From Paenibacillus lupini (GTDB lineage: Bacteria > Bacillota > Bacilli > Paenibacillales > Paenibacillaceae): 64,000 bases of DNA. The DNA lies in contig NZ_JAASRW010000003.1 of the NCBI RefSeq assembly GCF_011761355.1, positions 186,001 through 250,000 of the forward strand. The letters run 5' to 3'. How positions within the stretch are numbered: the first letter of the stretch is position 1; each line of letters opens with the position of its first letter. Of this stretch, positions 43,518-52,683 are shown one piece after another. The notes beneath the pieces are model-generated. The model did not search any database. It saw only the letters and a program-made list of their open reading frames with translations, and was not told the DNA's origin. The position numbers were made by a program, and so were the translations under genes.

Positions 43518-45617
43518 ATGATGGGGATACACGTAATAAAAGAAAATGGTCTGAATCTGGTGTTTGAGGTGCGGGAGAACGGCGATGTTTTGCTGCTTCA
43601 TTTTGGCGCGCTGCCTTGGCGTGAGGAGCTGGTGTCCGATGCTGAAAAGGTTGGATACCGTCTGCTTGAGCTGCAGCTAACAGGTGAAGATCGAGCTGAA
43701 TACCACGGCCGTACGCACCGTGCTTCTTATCCGGGATTGCGGATGGTATTCGTTTCATTGTTTGATGTGCGTAATGATTTGGGTCGGAAGCTAGTAGTTG
43801 GATTGAAGGACCCTGTGACTGGAGTGGCGGCAGAGTGGCATGTTCAGTTCTATGACGGCGTATCGATTGCCCGCTGTTGGACGGAACTGTGGAATAGTGG
43901 TGCTGAGGAAGTTGGCGTTGAGTATGTTTCATCGTTCGCGTTGACAGGGTTTGATAAAGAAGGCGAAGGCGACCGTGATGAGAAGCTGACGGTTACTCTT
44001 GCGCATAATGCTTGGCAAAGCGAGCTGCAGTGGCGGACTTATACACTGCCTGAGCTCGGGATGTCTCATCTCATTGATCGAGGTTCTAAGCGTGTAGCCT
44101 TCAGTAATACGGGTTCATGGTCAGGTGCCGAGCTGATTCCAATGGCTGTGTTGTCGAATACGGCATCTGGTGAGAGTTTGTTCTGGCAGATCGAGCATAA
44201 TGGCTCGTGGCATTGGGAGTTTACTGATCAAGTAGATCGGCTAACGGTTCTTATCAGCGGCCCTACCGAGCATGACAATCATTGGTGGCTGAAGCTGGCG
44301 CCGGGCGAGCGTTTTGTATCTGTACCTGTTGCAGTAGGAGCGGTTGAAGGTGGGATCGAAGAGGCGGCAGAACAGCTGACTACGTATCGTCGTCGGATCC
44401 GCCGGGAGAATGATGATAACAAACTGCTGCGTGTAATTTTTAATGATTATATGAACTGTTTGTGGGGCTCGCCAACAACCGAGAAGCTGCTCCCGCTTAT
44501 TGATGCCGCTGCTGACGTGGGCTGCGAATACTTCTGTATTGATGCAGGCTGGTACGCACCGGGCGAATGGTGGGATGGCGTTGGCCAGTGGCTTCCGTCG
44601 GAGGAGCGCTTCCCGGAAGGAATCAAATATGTGCTAGATTATATTCGCAGCAAAGACATGATTCCTGGACTGTGGCTGGAGCTTGAAGTGATGGGCATCA
44701 ACTCACCGAAGCTGGCGGAGACCGATGACAGCTGGTTCTTTATGCGTCATGGGAAGCGGGTTAAAGATCGCAGCCGTTATCAGCTGGATTACCGTAACCC
44801 TAAGGTTATCGCGCATGCGGATGAAGTCATTCGCCGACTTGTCGAGGACTATGGCGTTGGTTACATCAAGATGGACTACAACATAAATGCAGGGATTGGC
44901 ACCGAGACGGATGCAGACAGCATGGGTGATGGCCTGCTGCAGCATAACCGTGCTTATCTTGCTTGGCTCGACGGCGTGTTCGCTCGTTATCCGGAGCTGG
45001 TCATCGAAAACTGCTCAAGCGGCGGTATGCGCATGGACTATGCAATGCTGAGCCGTTACAGCATTCAGTCTACAAGTGACCAAGAGGATTACATCAAATA
45101 CGCTGCAATTGCAGCTGGTTCGCCTGCCGTGCTGACACCAGAGCAAGCTGCTGTATGGTCCTATCCGCTTCGCGAAGGCGATGACGAGGAAGTCATCTTT
45201 AACATGGTTAATGCTCTGCTGCTTCGTGTTCACCAGTCCGGCCACCTAGCGGAGTTGAGTCCGCGCCGCCGCGAGCTGGTGAAAGAGGCGCTTGATTATT
45301 ACAAAACGATCCGCGGCGACATCCGCGAAGCGCTGCCAGTCTGGCCGCTTGGCCTGCCGGCCCACGGCGACGACTGGATCAGCCTCGGCCTGCGCCGCGG
45401 CGACAAGCTCTATCTCGCCATATGGCGCATCGACGGCGAGTCGCCCGATCTTGCACTGCCGCTGCCGGAACTCGGCGGCAAGGTTGTATCCGTGCGCTGC
45501 GCTTACCCTGCAGCAGCAACCGATAGCAGCTGCAGCTGGGACACATCCGCAGGCGAGCTTCGCGTCACGCTGCCAAACTTGCGCACCGCGCGGCTGTTTG
45601 AGCTGACGGTTGGCTAG
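43518..45617 (+). CDS. Alpha-galactosidase, glycoside hydrolase family 36
   Basis: A 699-residue cytoplasmic enzyme without a signal peptide. An N-terminal beta-sandwich (about 1-300) is followed by a (beta/alpha)8 barrel. The nucleophile is D453 in GYIKMDYNINAG, the acid/base is D521 in QSTSDQEDY, and ENCSSGGMRMDYAM is the usual substrate-binding segment. A C-terminal beta domain follows. It releases terminal alpha-galactose, for example from raffinose-type sugars. GAGAGGCGG precedes ATG 43518 (43521 is possible). The binding protein and permeases nearby may import its substrate. Confidence 0.93.
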   Translation: MMGIHVIKENGLNLVFEVRENGDVLLLHFGALPWREELVSDAEKVGYRLLELQLTGEDRAEYHGRTHRASYPGLRMVFVSLFDVRNDLGRKLVVGLKDPVTGVAAEWHVQFYDGVSIARCWTELWNSGAEEVGVEYVSSFALTGFDKEGEGDRDEKLTVTLAHNAWQSELQWRTYTLPELGMSHLIDRGSKRVAFSNTGSWSGAELIPMAVLSNTASGESLFWQIEHNGSWHWEFTDQVDRLTVLISGPTEHDNHWWLKLAPGERFVSVPVAVGAVEGGIEEAAEQLTTYRRRIRRENDDNKLLRVIFNDYMNCLWGSPTTEKLLPLIDAAADVGCEYFCIDAGWYAPGEWWDGVGQWLPSEERFPEGIKYVLDYIRSKDMIPGLWLELEVMGINSPKLAETDDSWFFMRHGKRVKDRSRYQLDYRNPKVIAHADEVIRRLVEDYGVGYIKMDYNINAGIGTETDADSMGDGLLQHNRAYLAWLDGVFARYPELVIENCSSGGMRMDYAMLSRYSIQSTSDQEDYIKYAAIAAGSPAVLTPEQAAVWSYPLREGDDEEVIFNMVNALLLRVHQSGHLAELSPRRRELVKEALDYYKTIRGDIREALPVWPLGLPAHGDDWISLGLRRGDKLYLAIWRIDGESPDLALPLPELGGKVVSVRCAYPAAATDSSCSWDTSAGELRVTLPNLRTARLFELTVG

Positions 45618-45636
45618 ACGCCAACTGTAGTAAAGT

Positions 45637-45664
45637 AGGCCACGGGTTATCCCGGTGGCCTTTT
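45637..45664 (+). terminator. Rho-independent terminator
   Basis: GGCCACGGGTTATCCCGGTG followed by GCCTTTTG, immediately after the galactosidase gene. Confidence 0.82.
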
Positions 45665-45672
45665 GCTCGTTT

Positions 45673-46020
45673 CGCCGCGCACCTACGTTGCAAATGGAGA
45701 AGCAGATTGGAGCGTACGAGCCTAGTAATTAGCTAGTTGAAGTACCGCCGTGTGCCTACGTTGAAGATGGAGCAGCGGGTTGGAGAGTGTAATCCCAGTA
45801 ATTAGTTGTTTCAAGTACCACGGCACGCCTACATTGGATTTCATACAGCAAAATTGATGCGCCGCGCCTAGTAACTGAAGCAACATTGGATATCATCCAG
45901 CAGAAACAGCGCATTGGGGCGGTAGAAGTTCATTCCCGCGAAAGTTACTGTATAAAATCCAACTTAGCCCACAGTAAGCAGTGATCATGGAATTTAGGTT
46001 GGATGAAATCCAACTTGTAG
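45673..46020. repeat. 75-bp repeats followed by TTGGAT-N3-ATCCAA palindromes
   Basis: Units beginning CCGCCG, with CCTACGTTG and a later AGTAATTAG, start at about 45673 and 45749, with a partial third unit at about 45824. Palindromes of the TTGGAT family follow (TTGGATTTCATACAG, TTGGATATCATCCAG, TTGGATGAAATCCAA). No gene is visible between 45618 and 46162 apart from the leader hairpin at 46094. Confidence 0.82.
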
Positions 46021-46093
46021 ATAGATACTTCATCGGCTAATGATGAGAATATCTATTACGTCTAACTAAATTATGGTAAACTACTTCCAGACG

Positions 46094-46140
46094 AAGAACG
46101 TCCGAAGCCATTTGCATATGGCCTTGGGCGTTCTTTTTTT
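46094..46140 (+). terminator. Terminator-like hairpin in the leader of the nuclease gene
   Basis: AAGAACGTCCGAAGCC pairs imperfectly with GGCCTTGGGCGTTCTT, followed by a T7 run. It ends only 22 bases before the ATG at 46163, between any upstream promoter and the ribosome site. It may be an attenuator, or simply a boundary terminator if the gene's promoter overlaps the T-run. Confidence 0.72.
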
Positions 46141-46162
46141 ATTTTAAAGGAGGATTACTTAA

Positions 46163-46834
46163 ATGGTTGGCTTTGAAGAGGCGCATAAACGATTTATAGA
46201 GAAGCATACGGAGTTACGTACAGGGGAGAGGAGAGGGCGGCTCGTTAGAGGCCATAATCATGCAGAAAAGCTGTTGCTGCAGAACATCTGGTGGCCGGTG
46301 TTTGGTAATCTCGAGCACCTGCATCCTGAATATGAAATCTATGACTGGAACCGCAAATCGCAGTTTCTCGACTTTGCCTTCCTGCCTCCGTATGGCCAAT
46401 TTGGCATAGAGGTAGATGGTTTTCAGAGCCATGTGAAAGATATGGACCGCGAGAGGTTCAGTTATTCTCTCAACAGAGATACCTTCCTTACTGGGCTAGG
46501 TTGGACGATGATTCATTTTTCTTACGATGATGTGCTGAACCGTTCAGATATATGCAAAATGCTGCTTCAGAATGTGATCAGTCCCCGTATCATTCGAGGT
46601 GATGTTCCTAATTATTCGCTCCTTCTTCCTGAAAAAGAAGTACTGCGATACGCCTATCGGCTTGGTCGCTGGATCCGGCCAAAGGATGTAATTGATCATC
46701 TTCAAATAGATTTTCGGACTGCCCGTAAACAACTCCAGTCTTTAACGAACAAAGGAATGTTAAAGCCTGTCGAGAGAGGAGCTTCTATTCGCTATTATCA
46801 ATTAACCGAGCGTGCTTTAGAGAACCTCTTGTAA
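46163..46834 (+). CDS. Vsr/DUF559-like endonuclease-fold protein with winged-helix C-terminus
   Basis: A 223-residue protein. Residues 30-130 match the PD-(D/E)xK pattern of DUF559/Vsr-type nucleases: E35 in NHAEKLLLQ, D70 in QFLDFAFLPP, E83 and D85 in IEVDGFQSH, R105-D106 in NRDTFL, and GWTMIHFSYDDVL. Residues about 158-222 look like a winged helix (PKDVIDHLQIDFRTARKQLQ, then a GASIRYY wing). The usual lysine is absent, as in DUF559 members where VEVDG serves. AAAGGAGGATT precedes the ATG. No methylase is adjacent. Palindrome arrays lie on both sides. Activity is not proven. Confidence 0.72.
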   Translation: MVGFEEAHKRFIEKHTELRTGERRGRLVRGHNHAEKLLLQNIWWPVFGNLEHLHPEYEIYDWNRKSQFLDFAFLPPYGQFGIEVDGFQSHVKDMDRERFSYSLNRDTFLTGLGWTMIHFSYDDVLNRSDICKMLLQNVISPRIIRGDVPNYSLLLPEKEVLRYAYRLGRWIRPKDVIDHLQIDFRTARKQLQSLTNKGMLKPVERGASIRYYQLTERALENLL

Positions 46835-46864
46835 TCTTCAGTCGATTATTCACCCTACTACAGA

Positions 46865-47720
46865 CTGGATTTCGTACAACGTAATGATGCCCCACACCAA
46901 GGTAACAAAAGCTACATTGGATATCATCCAGCAGAATGAGCTCATATAGGCGAGGGCAACTCGAATTGGCGAAAGCTACTGTATAGAATCCAACATAGCT
47001 CGCAGCAGTCTGCGATACTCCGCCTTAAGTTGGATGAAATCCAACATAGGGAGAATGGTGGGATAATAGTTGGATGAGATCCACCGCATGGTGGTTGAGG
47101 TGACTAATATTCAGGTAATAGAGGTTAGTAGGGTATATCTGCCCGCCGCAGATTGGATTTCGTACAACGTAATGATGCGCCACGCCAAGATAACAAAAGC
47201 TACATTGGATATCATACAGCAAAATGAGTTCATATAGGCGAGAGTAGCTCGATTTGGCGAAAGTTACTGTATAGAATCCAACGTAGCTTGCAACAGCTTG
47301 TGATGCGCCAACTAAAGTTGGATGAAATCCAACATAGGGAGAATGGTGGGATCCTAGTTGAGTGAAATCCACCGTGTGGTGGTTAAGGTGACTAATATTC
47401 AGGTAATAGAGGTTAGTAGGGGATATCTGCCCGCCGCAGATTGGATTTCGTACAACGTAATGATGCGCCACGCCAAGGTAACAAAAGCTACATTGGATAT
47501 CATCCAGCAGAATCAGCTCATATAGGCGAAAGAAGCTCGAATTGGCGAAAGTTACTGTACAGAATCCAACATAGCTCGCAGCAGTCTGCGATACGCCGCC
47601 TTAAGTTGGATGAAATCCAACATAGGGTGTAAGTCGGAGCTTGGTTGGACGAAATCCAACGTAGGGTGAGCGGTGGACAGCGGTGAACAGTGGATATCTT
47701 AGTTGTATAGAATCCAACAT
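46865..47720. repeat. 287-bp tandem repeat (2.7 copies) with TTGGAT-N3-ATCCAA palindromes
   Basis: TGGATTTCGTACAACGTAAT marks unit starts at about 46866, 47153 and 47440 (steps of 287). Each unit carries TTGGATATCATCCAG (or ATACAG), ATAGAATCCAAC, TTGGATGAAATCCAA, and, in complete units, a weaker TTGGATGAGATCCAC. More single palindromes follow at about 47644 and 47702. No gene is visible in 46835-47848. Confidence 0.92.
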
Positions 47721-47802
47721 AAGGGGCAGTCCATCAGGCCAAGTAGTCCAATTTAGCCTCATTAGAGGTAATTCCAACAACTGGGGCATACTAGTTGCAC
47801 AT

Positions 47803-47836
47803 AAATAAAAAATCGGCAAGCACATGTGCTTGCCGA
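47803..47836 (-). terminator. Rho-independent terminator of ytxJ
   Basis: CGGCAAGCACATGTGCTTGC closed by CG is a perfect stem; on the minus strand it is followed by ATTTTTTATTTAT. Confidence 0.9.
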
Positions 47837-47848
47837 TCATACCAAAAG

Positions 47849-48190
47849 TTAGTCCAACACTGCTGCAATATGCTCTTTCGTGATGGACCAGTGGGAAGCG
47901 GACCATACTTTTGCTTTCTTGTCGATCATCATGATTTGCGGCGATTCATGTTTAACCGCTGTGTCATCTGCAATCTGCAGCGACACTGGGCGGGATTCGA
48001 TAACTTTAACGAGTACATAATCAGCATCTTCACGCGGGCTGCCGTTCAAGTATTCATTGAACTCGCGGTACGCGTTTGCGCTTACTGGACAAGTTGTGCT
48101 GTGCTTGAAAATTACGACAGGACGCTCGCTCGAAGCTTCAAAAACCTCGTTCCAGCTGTCCATGGAATCAATCTCACGATATTGTGCCAT
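47849..48190 (-). CDS. ytxJ: Bacillithiol-linked monothiol protein YtxJ (BrxC)
   Basis: A 113-residue thioredoxin-fold protein. VVIFKHSTTCPVSANAYREF holds the single redox Cys in the TCPVS motif that defines YtxJ/BrxC, a bacilliredoxin that removes bacillithiol from proteins. I choose ATG 48190 (AAGGAG 11 bases upstream); the frame also allows GTG 48202. A possible -10 (TATAAT on the minus strand) lies at 48251-48256. The neighbouring region shares no obvious pathway with it. Confidence 0.9.
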   Translation of the reverse strand: MAQYREIDSMDSWNEVFEASSERPVVIFKHSTTCPVSANAYREFNEYLNGSPREDADYVLVKVIESRPVSLQIADDTAVKHESPQIMMIDKKAKVWSASHWSITKEHIAAVLD

Positions 48191-48384
48191 TGGTAGGTAC
48201 ACTCCTTTTTATGGTAAATAAGATTTTGAAAGATACAAACTTATTCTTGTATTATATCCCCGGAAGCTCAAAAAGTCATGCGCGTATACGGATCCATCCT
48301 GTATAATCAATTGCTGATAGCAAACGTTAGGTAACTAAATCATTGACTATGTTTACCTCCGGGTAGTGAAGGGGTGCTGCAAAT

Positions 48385-49491
48385 ATGTCGGATCAAACGA
48401 TCATCCGATTCGAGCAAGTGACGAAGCAATATGACGACCAGACGACGGTCCTCGCCGAAGTCAGCTTCGAGATTGAAAAGGGCAAGTTTTACACGCTGCT
48501 TGGCCCTTCGGGCTGCGGCAAAACAACGATCCTACGGCTGATCGCCGGGTTTATCGAACCATCCAAGGGTCAGATTTATTTTAACGGCAAGGTCATTAAC
48601 CGCATTCCGCCGAATGAGCGCCAAGTGAACACGGTGTTCCAAGACTACGCGCTCTTCCCGCATCTGAATGTGTTCGAGAATGTGGCCTTTGGCCTCCGCA
48701 TCAAGAAGCTCAAGAACACAGCCGTTACGGCAAAAGTAAAAGAAGCACTCCGCTTCGTCAACTTGGAAGGCTACGAGACACGTAATATTAGCGAAATGTC
48801 CGGCGGTCAGCGCCAGCGTGTGGCGATCGCACGGGCGATCGTCAACGAGCCGGAAGTGATCCTGCTGGACGAGCCGCTCTCCGCGCTGGACCTGAAGCTC
48901 CGCACCGAGATGCAATATGAACTCAGAGAACTGCAGCGCCGTCTTGGCATTACCTTTATCTTCGTTACCCATGACCAGGAAGAAGCACTTGCGATGTCCG
49001 ATGAGATTTTCGTCCTGAACCAAGGCAAGATCGAGCAAAGCGGCACGCCTAACGATATTTACGATGAGCCGATTAACCGGTTCGTGGCTGATTTTATCGG
49101 GGAATCCAACATTGTCGCTGGTCGTATGAAGCAGGACTTCGAGGTTGAATTCGCGGGACGTACGTTCGAGTGCGTCGACCAAGGCCTTAATCCCAACGAA
49201 CCTGTCGAGATCGTCATTCGTCCGGAGGATCTGGAAATCACGAAGTCGGAGCAGGGTAAACTGCAGGTACGTGTCGATTCGCAGCTGTTCCGTGGTGTCC
49301 ATTACGAGATATCCTGCTACGACGAAGCGGGCAACGAATGGCTTGTCCACTCTACGAAGAAAGCAACAGTAGGCGAGCAGATCGGGCTGTACTTTGATCC
49401 GGAAGCGATTCACGTAATGCGCCTTGGCGAGACGGAGGAAGAGTTCGATAAGCGGCTGGACGCCTACAGCGAGGGTCAAGATGAGAACTAA
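48385..49491 (+). CDS. potA: Spermidine/putrescine ABC transporter ATPase
   Basis: A 368-residue ATPase. Walker A is GPSGCGKTT, the Q-loop is [11 protein letters not shown], the signature is [15 protein letters not shown], Walker B is [14 protein letters not shown] and the switch His is in [14 protein letters not shown]. The C-terminal regulatory domain (TOBE-like, about 270-355) includes [10 protein letters not shown]. The gene starts the pot operon and overlaps the first permease. A TATAAT sequence at 48302-48307 may be the promoter; the -35 is poor. Confidence 0.94.
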   Translation: MSDQTIIRFEQVTKQYDDQTTVLAEVSFEIEKGKFYTLLGPSGCGKTTILRLIAGFIEPSKGQIYFNGKVINRIPPNERQVNTVFQDYALFPHLNVFENVAFGLRIKKLKNTAVTAKVKEALRFVNLEGYETRNISEMSGGQRQRVAIARAIVNEPEVILLDEPLSALDLKLRTEMQYELRELQRRLGITFIFVTHDQEEALAMSDEIFVLNQGKIEQSGTPNDIYDEPINRFVADFIGESNIVAGRMKQDFEVEFAGRTFECVDQGLNPNEPVEIVIRPEDLEITKSEQGKLQVRVDSQLFRGVHYEISCYDEAGNEWLVHSTKKATVGEQIGLYFDPEAIHVMRLGETEEEFDKRLDAYSEGQDEN

Positions 49492-50308
49492 TACACGTAA
49501 CTTTTATCTCGCCCCGTATCTGTTGTGGATTGTACTGTTCGTTATTGCGCCAATCGTGCTAGTTGTGTACTACTCCTTCTTCGATGTAGAGGGGAACTTT
49601 ACGTTCGGAAATTACGAGAAATTTTTCACGCCTGTCTATCTGAAAATGACGCTAAGCTCGTTCTGGTACGCCTTTCTGATCACGGCATTTTCCCTGCTAG
49701 TCGCCTATCCGGCGGCCTACTTACTGACGAAGACGAAGCATAAGCAGCTATGGCTGCTGCTTATTATTTTGCCAAGCTGGATTAACCTGCTGCTGAAGGC
49801 ATATGCCTTCCTTGGCCTGTTTGGTACATACGGCTTCGTGAACGGTGTCTTAAAATTCATCGGCATCGGTACCCAGCAAATCCTGTTTACCGACTTCAGC
49901 TTTATATTCGTATCGGTCTATATCTTTATCCCGTTCATGATCCTGCCGATCTTCAACTCGCTGGAGGAGCTTAATCCATCGCTCGTCTTCGCGGCGCGGG
50001 ATCTCGGAGCATCACCATGGGGGGCGTTCCGCCGGGTCATTTTCCCACTTACGCTAAGCGGCGTGAAGTCCGGCTGCCAAGCGGTCTTTATTCCCGCTTT
50101 GTCGCTCTTTATGATTACGCGGCTTATTGCCGGCAACCGAGTCATAACACTTGGTACGGCGATTGAGCAGCATTTTCTCGTTACCCAGGACTGGGGAATG
50201 GGCGCCACAATTGCGGTGTTCCTGATTATCGCGATGGTGATCATTATGCTGTTAACAGGAAGCAGCAGAAAGAGAGGGCTGCAAAATGAAAACCGGAAAG
50301 CTGTCTAA
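49481..50308 (+). CDS. potB: Spermidine/putrescine ABC transporter permease B
   Basis: A 275-residue membrane protein with six hydrophobic segments. The EAA-type loop is [20 protein letters not shown], typical of the PotB/PotC group. ATG 49481 is chosen, overlapping potA by 11 bases; the frame open from 49424 lies within potA. It overlaps potC by 23 bases. With PotC it forms the polyamine channel. Confidence 0.93.
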   Translation: MRTNTRNFYLAPYLLWIVLFVIAPIVLVVYYSFFDVEGNFTFGNYEKFFTPVYLKMTLSSFWYAFLITAFSLLVAYPAAYLLTKTKHKQLWLLLIILPSWINLLLKAYAFLGLFGTYGFVNGVLKFIGIGTQQILFTDFSFIFVSVYIFIPFMILPIFNSLEELNPSLVFAARDLGASPWGAFRRVIFPLTLSGVKSGCQAVFIPALSLFMITRLIAGNRVITLGTAIEQHFLVTQDWGMGATIAVFLIIAMVIIMLLTGSSRKRGLQNENRKAV

Positions 50309-51089
50309 TGTGTATCTGATCGCGGTATTTATCATTTTGTACGCGCCGATCTTCTATCTGATCTTCTACTCGTTCAACAGCGGCGGAGCGATGCGCAACT
50401 TTGAAGGCTTTACCTTCGAGTGGTACCAAGAGGTGTTCGCGGATACCCGCCTGCTTATTATTGTGCTAAACACGTTCATCGTGGCGCTGCTGTCGTCAGC
50501 GATCTCGGTCCTGTTCGGCATTGCCGGCGCGCTTGCGATTCATTATGTAAAAAGACGCCAACCGAAGAACGCGCTGCTGTCCCTTAATAATGTGCTAATT
50601 GTTAGCCCGGATGTTATTGTGGGTGCTTCGTTCTTAATCCTGTTTACTATTATTGGCATTAAACTTGGCTTCGTGTCCGTGCTGCTGTCGCATATCGCGT
50701 TCAGTGTACCAATTGTCGTTATTATGGTGCTGCCGAAGCTGCAGGAGATGAGCCCAACGCTGATCGATGCGGCCCGCGACCTTGGTGCAAGCAGCTGGCA
50801 TGTGCTGACGCGTGTTATTATTCCGTTTATCAAACCGGGCATCTTTGCCGGATTCTTTATGGCATTAACTTACTCGCTGGACGACTTTGCGGTAACCTTT
50901 TTCGTAACGGGCAACGGGTTCTCCACCTTATCGGTTGAGATCTATTCGCGGGCTCGCCAAGGGATTGCGCTGTCGATCAATGCCCTGTCTACGTTGATCT
51001 TCCTGTTCACGATAGTGCTAGTTATTGGCTACTACTTCATCAATCAGCGGAATAACCGGACTTCGGCTCGATCGGAGGGACGGAGATGA
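50286..51089 (+). CDS. potC: Spermidine/putrescine ABC transporter permease C
   Basis: A 267-residue permease with six hydrophobic segments. The loop motif is [20 protein letters not shown], and YSLDDFAVTFFVTGNG is a PotC hallmark. AGAGAGGG lies upstream of the ATG inside potB. It overlaps potD by 4 bases, so all four pot genes are coupled. Confidence 0.93.
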   Translation: MKTGKLSNVYLIAVFIILYAPIFYLIFYSFNSGGAMRNFEGFTFEWYQEVFADTRLLIIVLNTFIVALLSSAISVLFGIAGALAIHYVKRRQPKNALLSLNNVLIVSPDVIVGASFLILFTIIGIKLGFVSVLLSHIAFSVPIVVIMVLPKLQEMSPTLIDAARDLGASSWHVLTRVIIPFIKPGIFAGFFMALTYSLDDFAVTFFVTGNGFSTLSVEIYSRARQGIALSINALSTLIFLFTIVLVIGYYFINQRNNRTSARSEGRR

Positions 51090-52156
51090 AATCATTAGTT
51101 CAGACGTTCATCGCGGTGCTGATCGTGTCTTTTGGACTCATGTACTTGACCTCCTACCTCAATAAGAGCGAAGGCTACACGGGTAAAGATACGCTCACGA
51201 TCTACAACTGGGGCGATTATATCGACCCTGAGCTGCTGGATGAATTCCAGAAGGAGACGGGCATCAAGGTCATCTACCAGACGTTTGATTCCAACGAAGC
51301 GATGATGACGAAGATCGAGCAGGGCGGGACGACGTTCGACGTCAGCGTTCCTTCTGAATATGCGATTGATAAAATGAAACAAGAAAACCTGCTCCTTCCG
51401 CTCGATAAGAGCAAGCTGCCGAATCTCAAATACATTGATCCAAGCTTCATGAACCTTAGCTTTGATCCAGATAACAAATATTCTATTCCTTATTTCTGGG
51501 GAACGGTAGGGATTGTCTACAACCCAGATAAGACGGATCTCACCTTCAAGAGCTGGGCGGATCTGTGGAATCCAAGTCTCAAGAACCAGATTCTGCTGCT
51601 CGACGGTGCACGTGAAGTAATCGGAATGGGGCTGAACAGCCTGCATTACTCGCTTAACGATACGAATGAAGAGCATCTGCAGGAGGCGAAGGCGAAGCTG
51701 AGTACGCTGACGCCGAATGTGAAAGCGATCGTAGGTGATGAGATCAAGCTGCTGCTTGCGAATGAAGAGGCGGCGGTTGGTCTCGTATGGTCCGGTGACG
51801 CTTCGGAGATCATGAGCGAGAACGAGAAGCTGGATTACGTTGTACCGGAGGAAGGCTCGAACCTGTGGTTCGATAATATGGTTATTCCGAAGACAGCGAG
51901 GAATATTGAGGGTGCGCATGAGTTCATCAACTTCATGCTTGATCCGGAGCATGCAGCGCAGAATGCCGAATACGTCGGCTACTCAACTCCGAACGCCAAG
52001 GCGCTGGAATATTTGCCAGAGGAAATTTCCGGCGATAAACGGTTCTATCCGGACAAAGAGCTCACCGAGAAGCTTGAGGTCTACCAGAATCTCGGAAAAA
52101 GAATGCTCTCCCACTACAACGAACTATTCCTTGAATTTAAAATGCATCGCAAATAA
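51086..52156 (+). CDS. potD: Spermidine/putrescine-binding protein
   Basis: A 356-residue binding protein. TLTIYNWGDYIDPELLDEFQ and DVSVPSEYAIDKMKQENLL are classic PotD motifs. The N-terminus has a hydrophobic segment (about 8-23) but no lipobox cysteine; only Leu, Thr, Ser and Tyr follow it. It may stay anchored by an uncleaved signal-anchor rather than lipid, which is unusual for a Gram-positive binding protein. A terminator follows. Confidence 0.93.
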   Translation: MKSLVQTFIAVLIVSFGLMYLTSYLNKSEGYTGKDTLTIYNWGDYIDPELLDEFQKETGIKVIYQTFDSNEAMMTKIEQGGTTFDVSVPSEYAIDKMKQENLLLPLDKSKLPNLKYIDPSFMNLSFDPDNKYSIPYFWGTVGIVYNPDKTDLTFKSWADLWNPSLKNQILLLDGAREVIGMGLNSLHYSLNDTNEEHLQEAKAKLSTLTPNVKAIVGDEIKLLLANEEAAVGLVWSGDASEIMSENEKLDYVVPEEGSNLWFDNMVIPKTARNIEGAHEFINFMLDPEHAAQNAEYVGYSTPNAKALEYLPEEISGDKRFYPDKELTEKLEVYQNLGKRMLSHYNELFLEFKMHRK

Positions 52157-52180
52157 ATAAAGTTTTACATTTATTGGCAT

Positions 52181-52256
52181 AACCGTGCTCGCGGCCGACC
52201 AGAAGTCCTTATTTTAGACAAATTAGGACCTCTAACGGCTGTGGGCACGGTTTTTA
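52181..52256 (+). terminator. Rho-independent terminator of the pot operon
   Basis: AACCGTGCTCGCGGCC and GGCTGTGGGCACGGTT form the outer stem and AAGTCCT/AGGACCT an inner one, followed by TTTTTAATTT. Confidence 0.8.
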
Positions 52257-52414
52257 ATTTGTCGAAAAATAGTAGGTAATATAATTTCCAGCATTAATTA
52301 TCGACTGAAAACGCTGTCATTCAAGGAAAATTCAGGATGAATATAGTACAAATTGATCATTTTTTGTCGAATTATAAGAAAGATTGCGAAAGTGCTGATT
52401 CCATGGATCTATCG

Positions 52415-52423
52415 TGCTATACT
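52415..52423 (+). promoter_or_regulatory. Extended -10 promoter candidate for the SLH gene
   Basis: TGCTATACT fits TGnTATAAT with one mismatch and lies about 260 bases before the SLH gene start, giving a long leader. No good -35 is seen. Confidence 0.4.
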
Positions 52424-52473
52424 GAGGGTCGAGTATTTACTAGGTACATTTTAGCAGTAAAGGATACAGATAC

Positions 52474-52581
52474 ATGTTCTATCGGCCGGAACCCATAGAT
52501 GATCGTTCCCTTAATAGGGTGCAACTGTCAGAAATGGATAACGAATTGGAAATCAACAAGGAGCTGGACCTTAAGCTCTAG
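52474..52581 (+). CDS. Possible 35-residue leader protein before the SLH gene
   Basis: ATG 52474 follows AAAGGAT by 8-9 bases and opens a 36-codon frame ending in TAG at 52579-52581. The product starts MFYRPEPIDDRSLNRVQLSE and is rich in Asp, Glu, Asn and Leu. It has no signal peptide or Cys. It lies in the leader of the SLH protein, 102 bases before its TTG start. It may be a translated leader or small protein; chance is not excluded. Confidence 0.45.
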   Translation: MFYRPEPIDDRSLNRVQLSEMDNELEINKELDLKL

Positions 52582-52683
52582 TAGGTTTGTCTCGTTATTT
52601 TGTGTCTGTAGATACCAGGTTATGGTATGAGAAGTATAAGAGTTACATAATGTAAAAACTATCAAACTATGAGGTGAACCGAA

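Noticed and set aside
47025..47471. 148-codon minus-strand frame in the 287-bp array
   Set aside because: The period leaves a frame open by chance; the product consists of repeat translations only.
32838..47720. Repeat arrays as CRISPR
   Set aside because: Whole units of 258-287 bp repeat; there are no short constant repeats separated by unique spacers and no cas genes.
48532..49479. Long minus-strand frame opposite potA
   Set aside because: Antisense shadow of a clear ABC ATPase gene.
51095..51952. Long minus-strand frame opposite potD
   Set aside because: Antisense shadow of the binding-protein gene.
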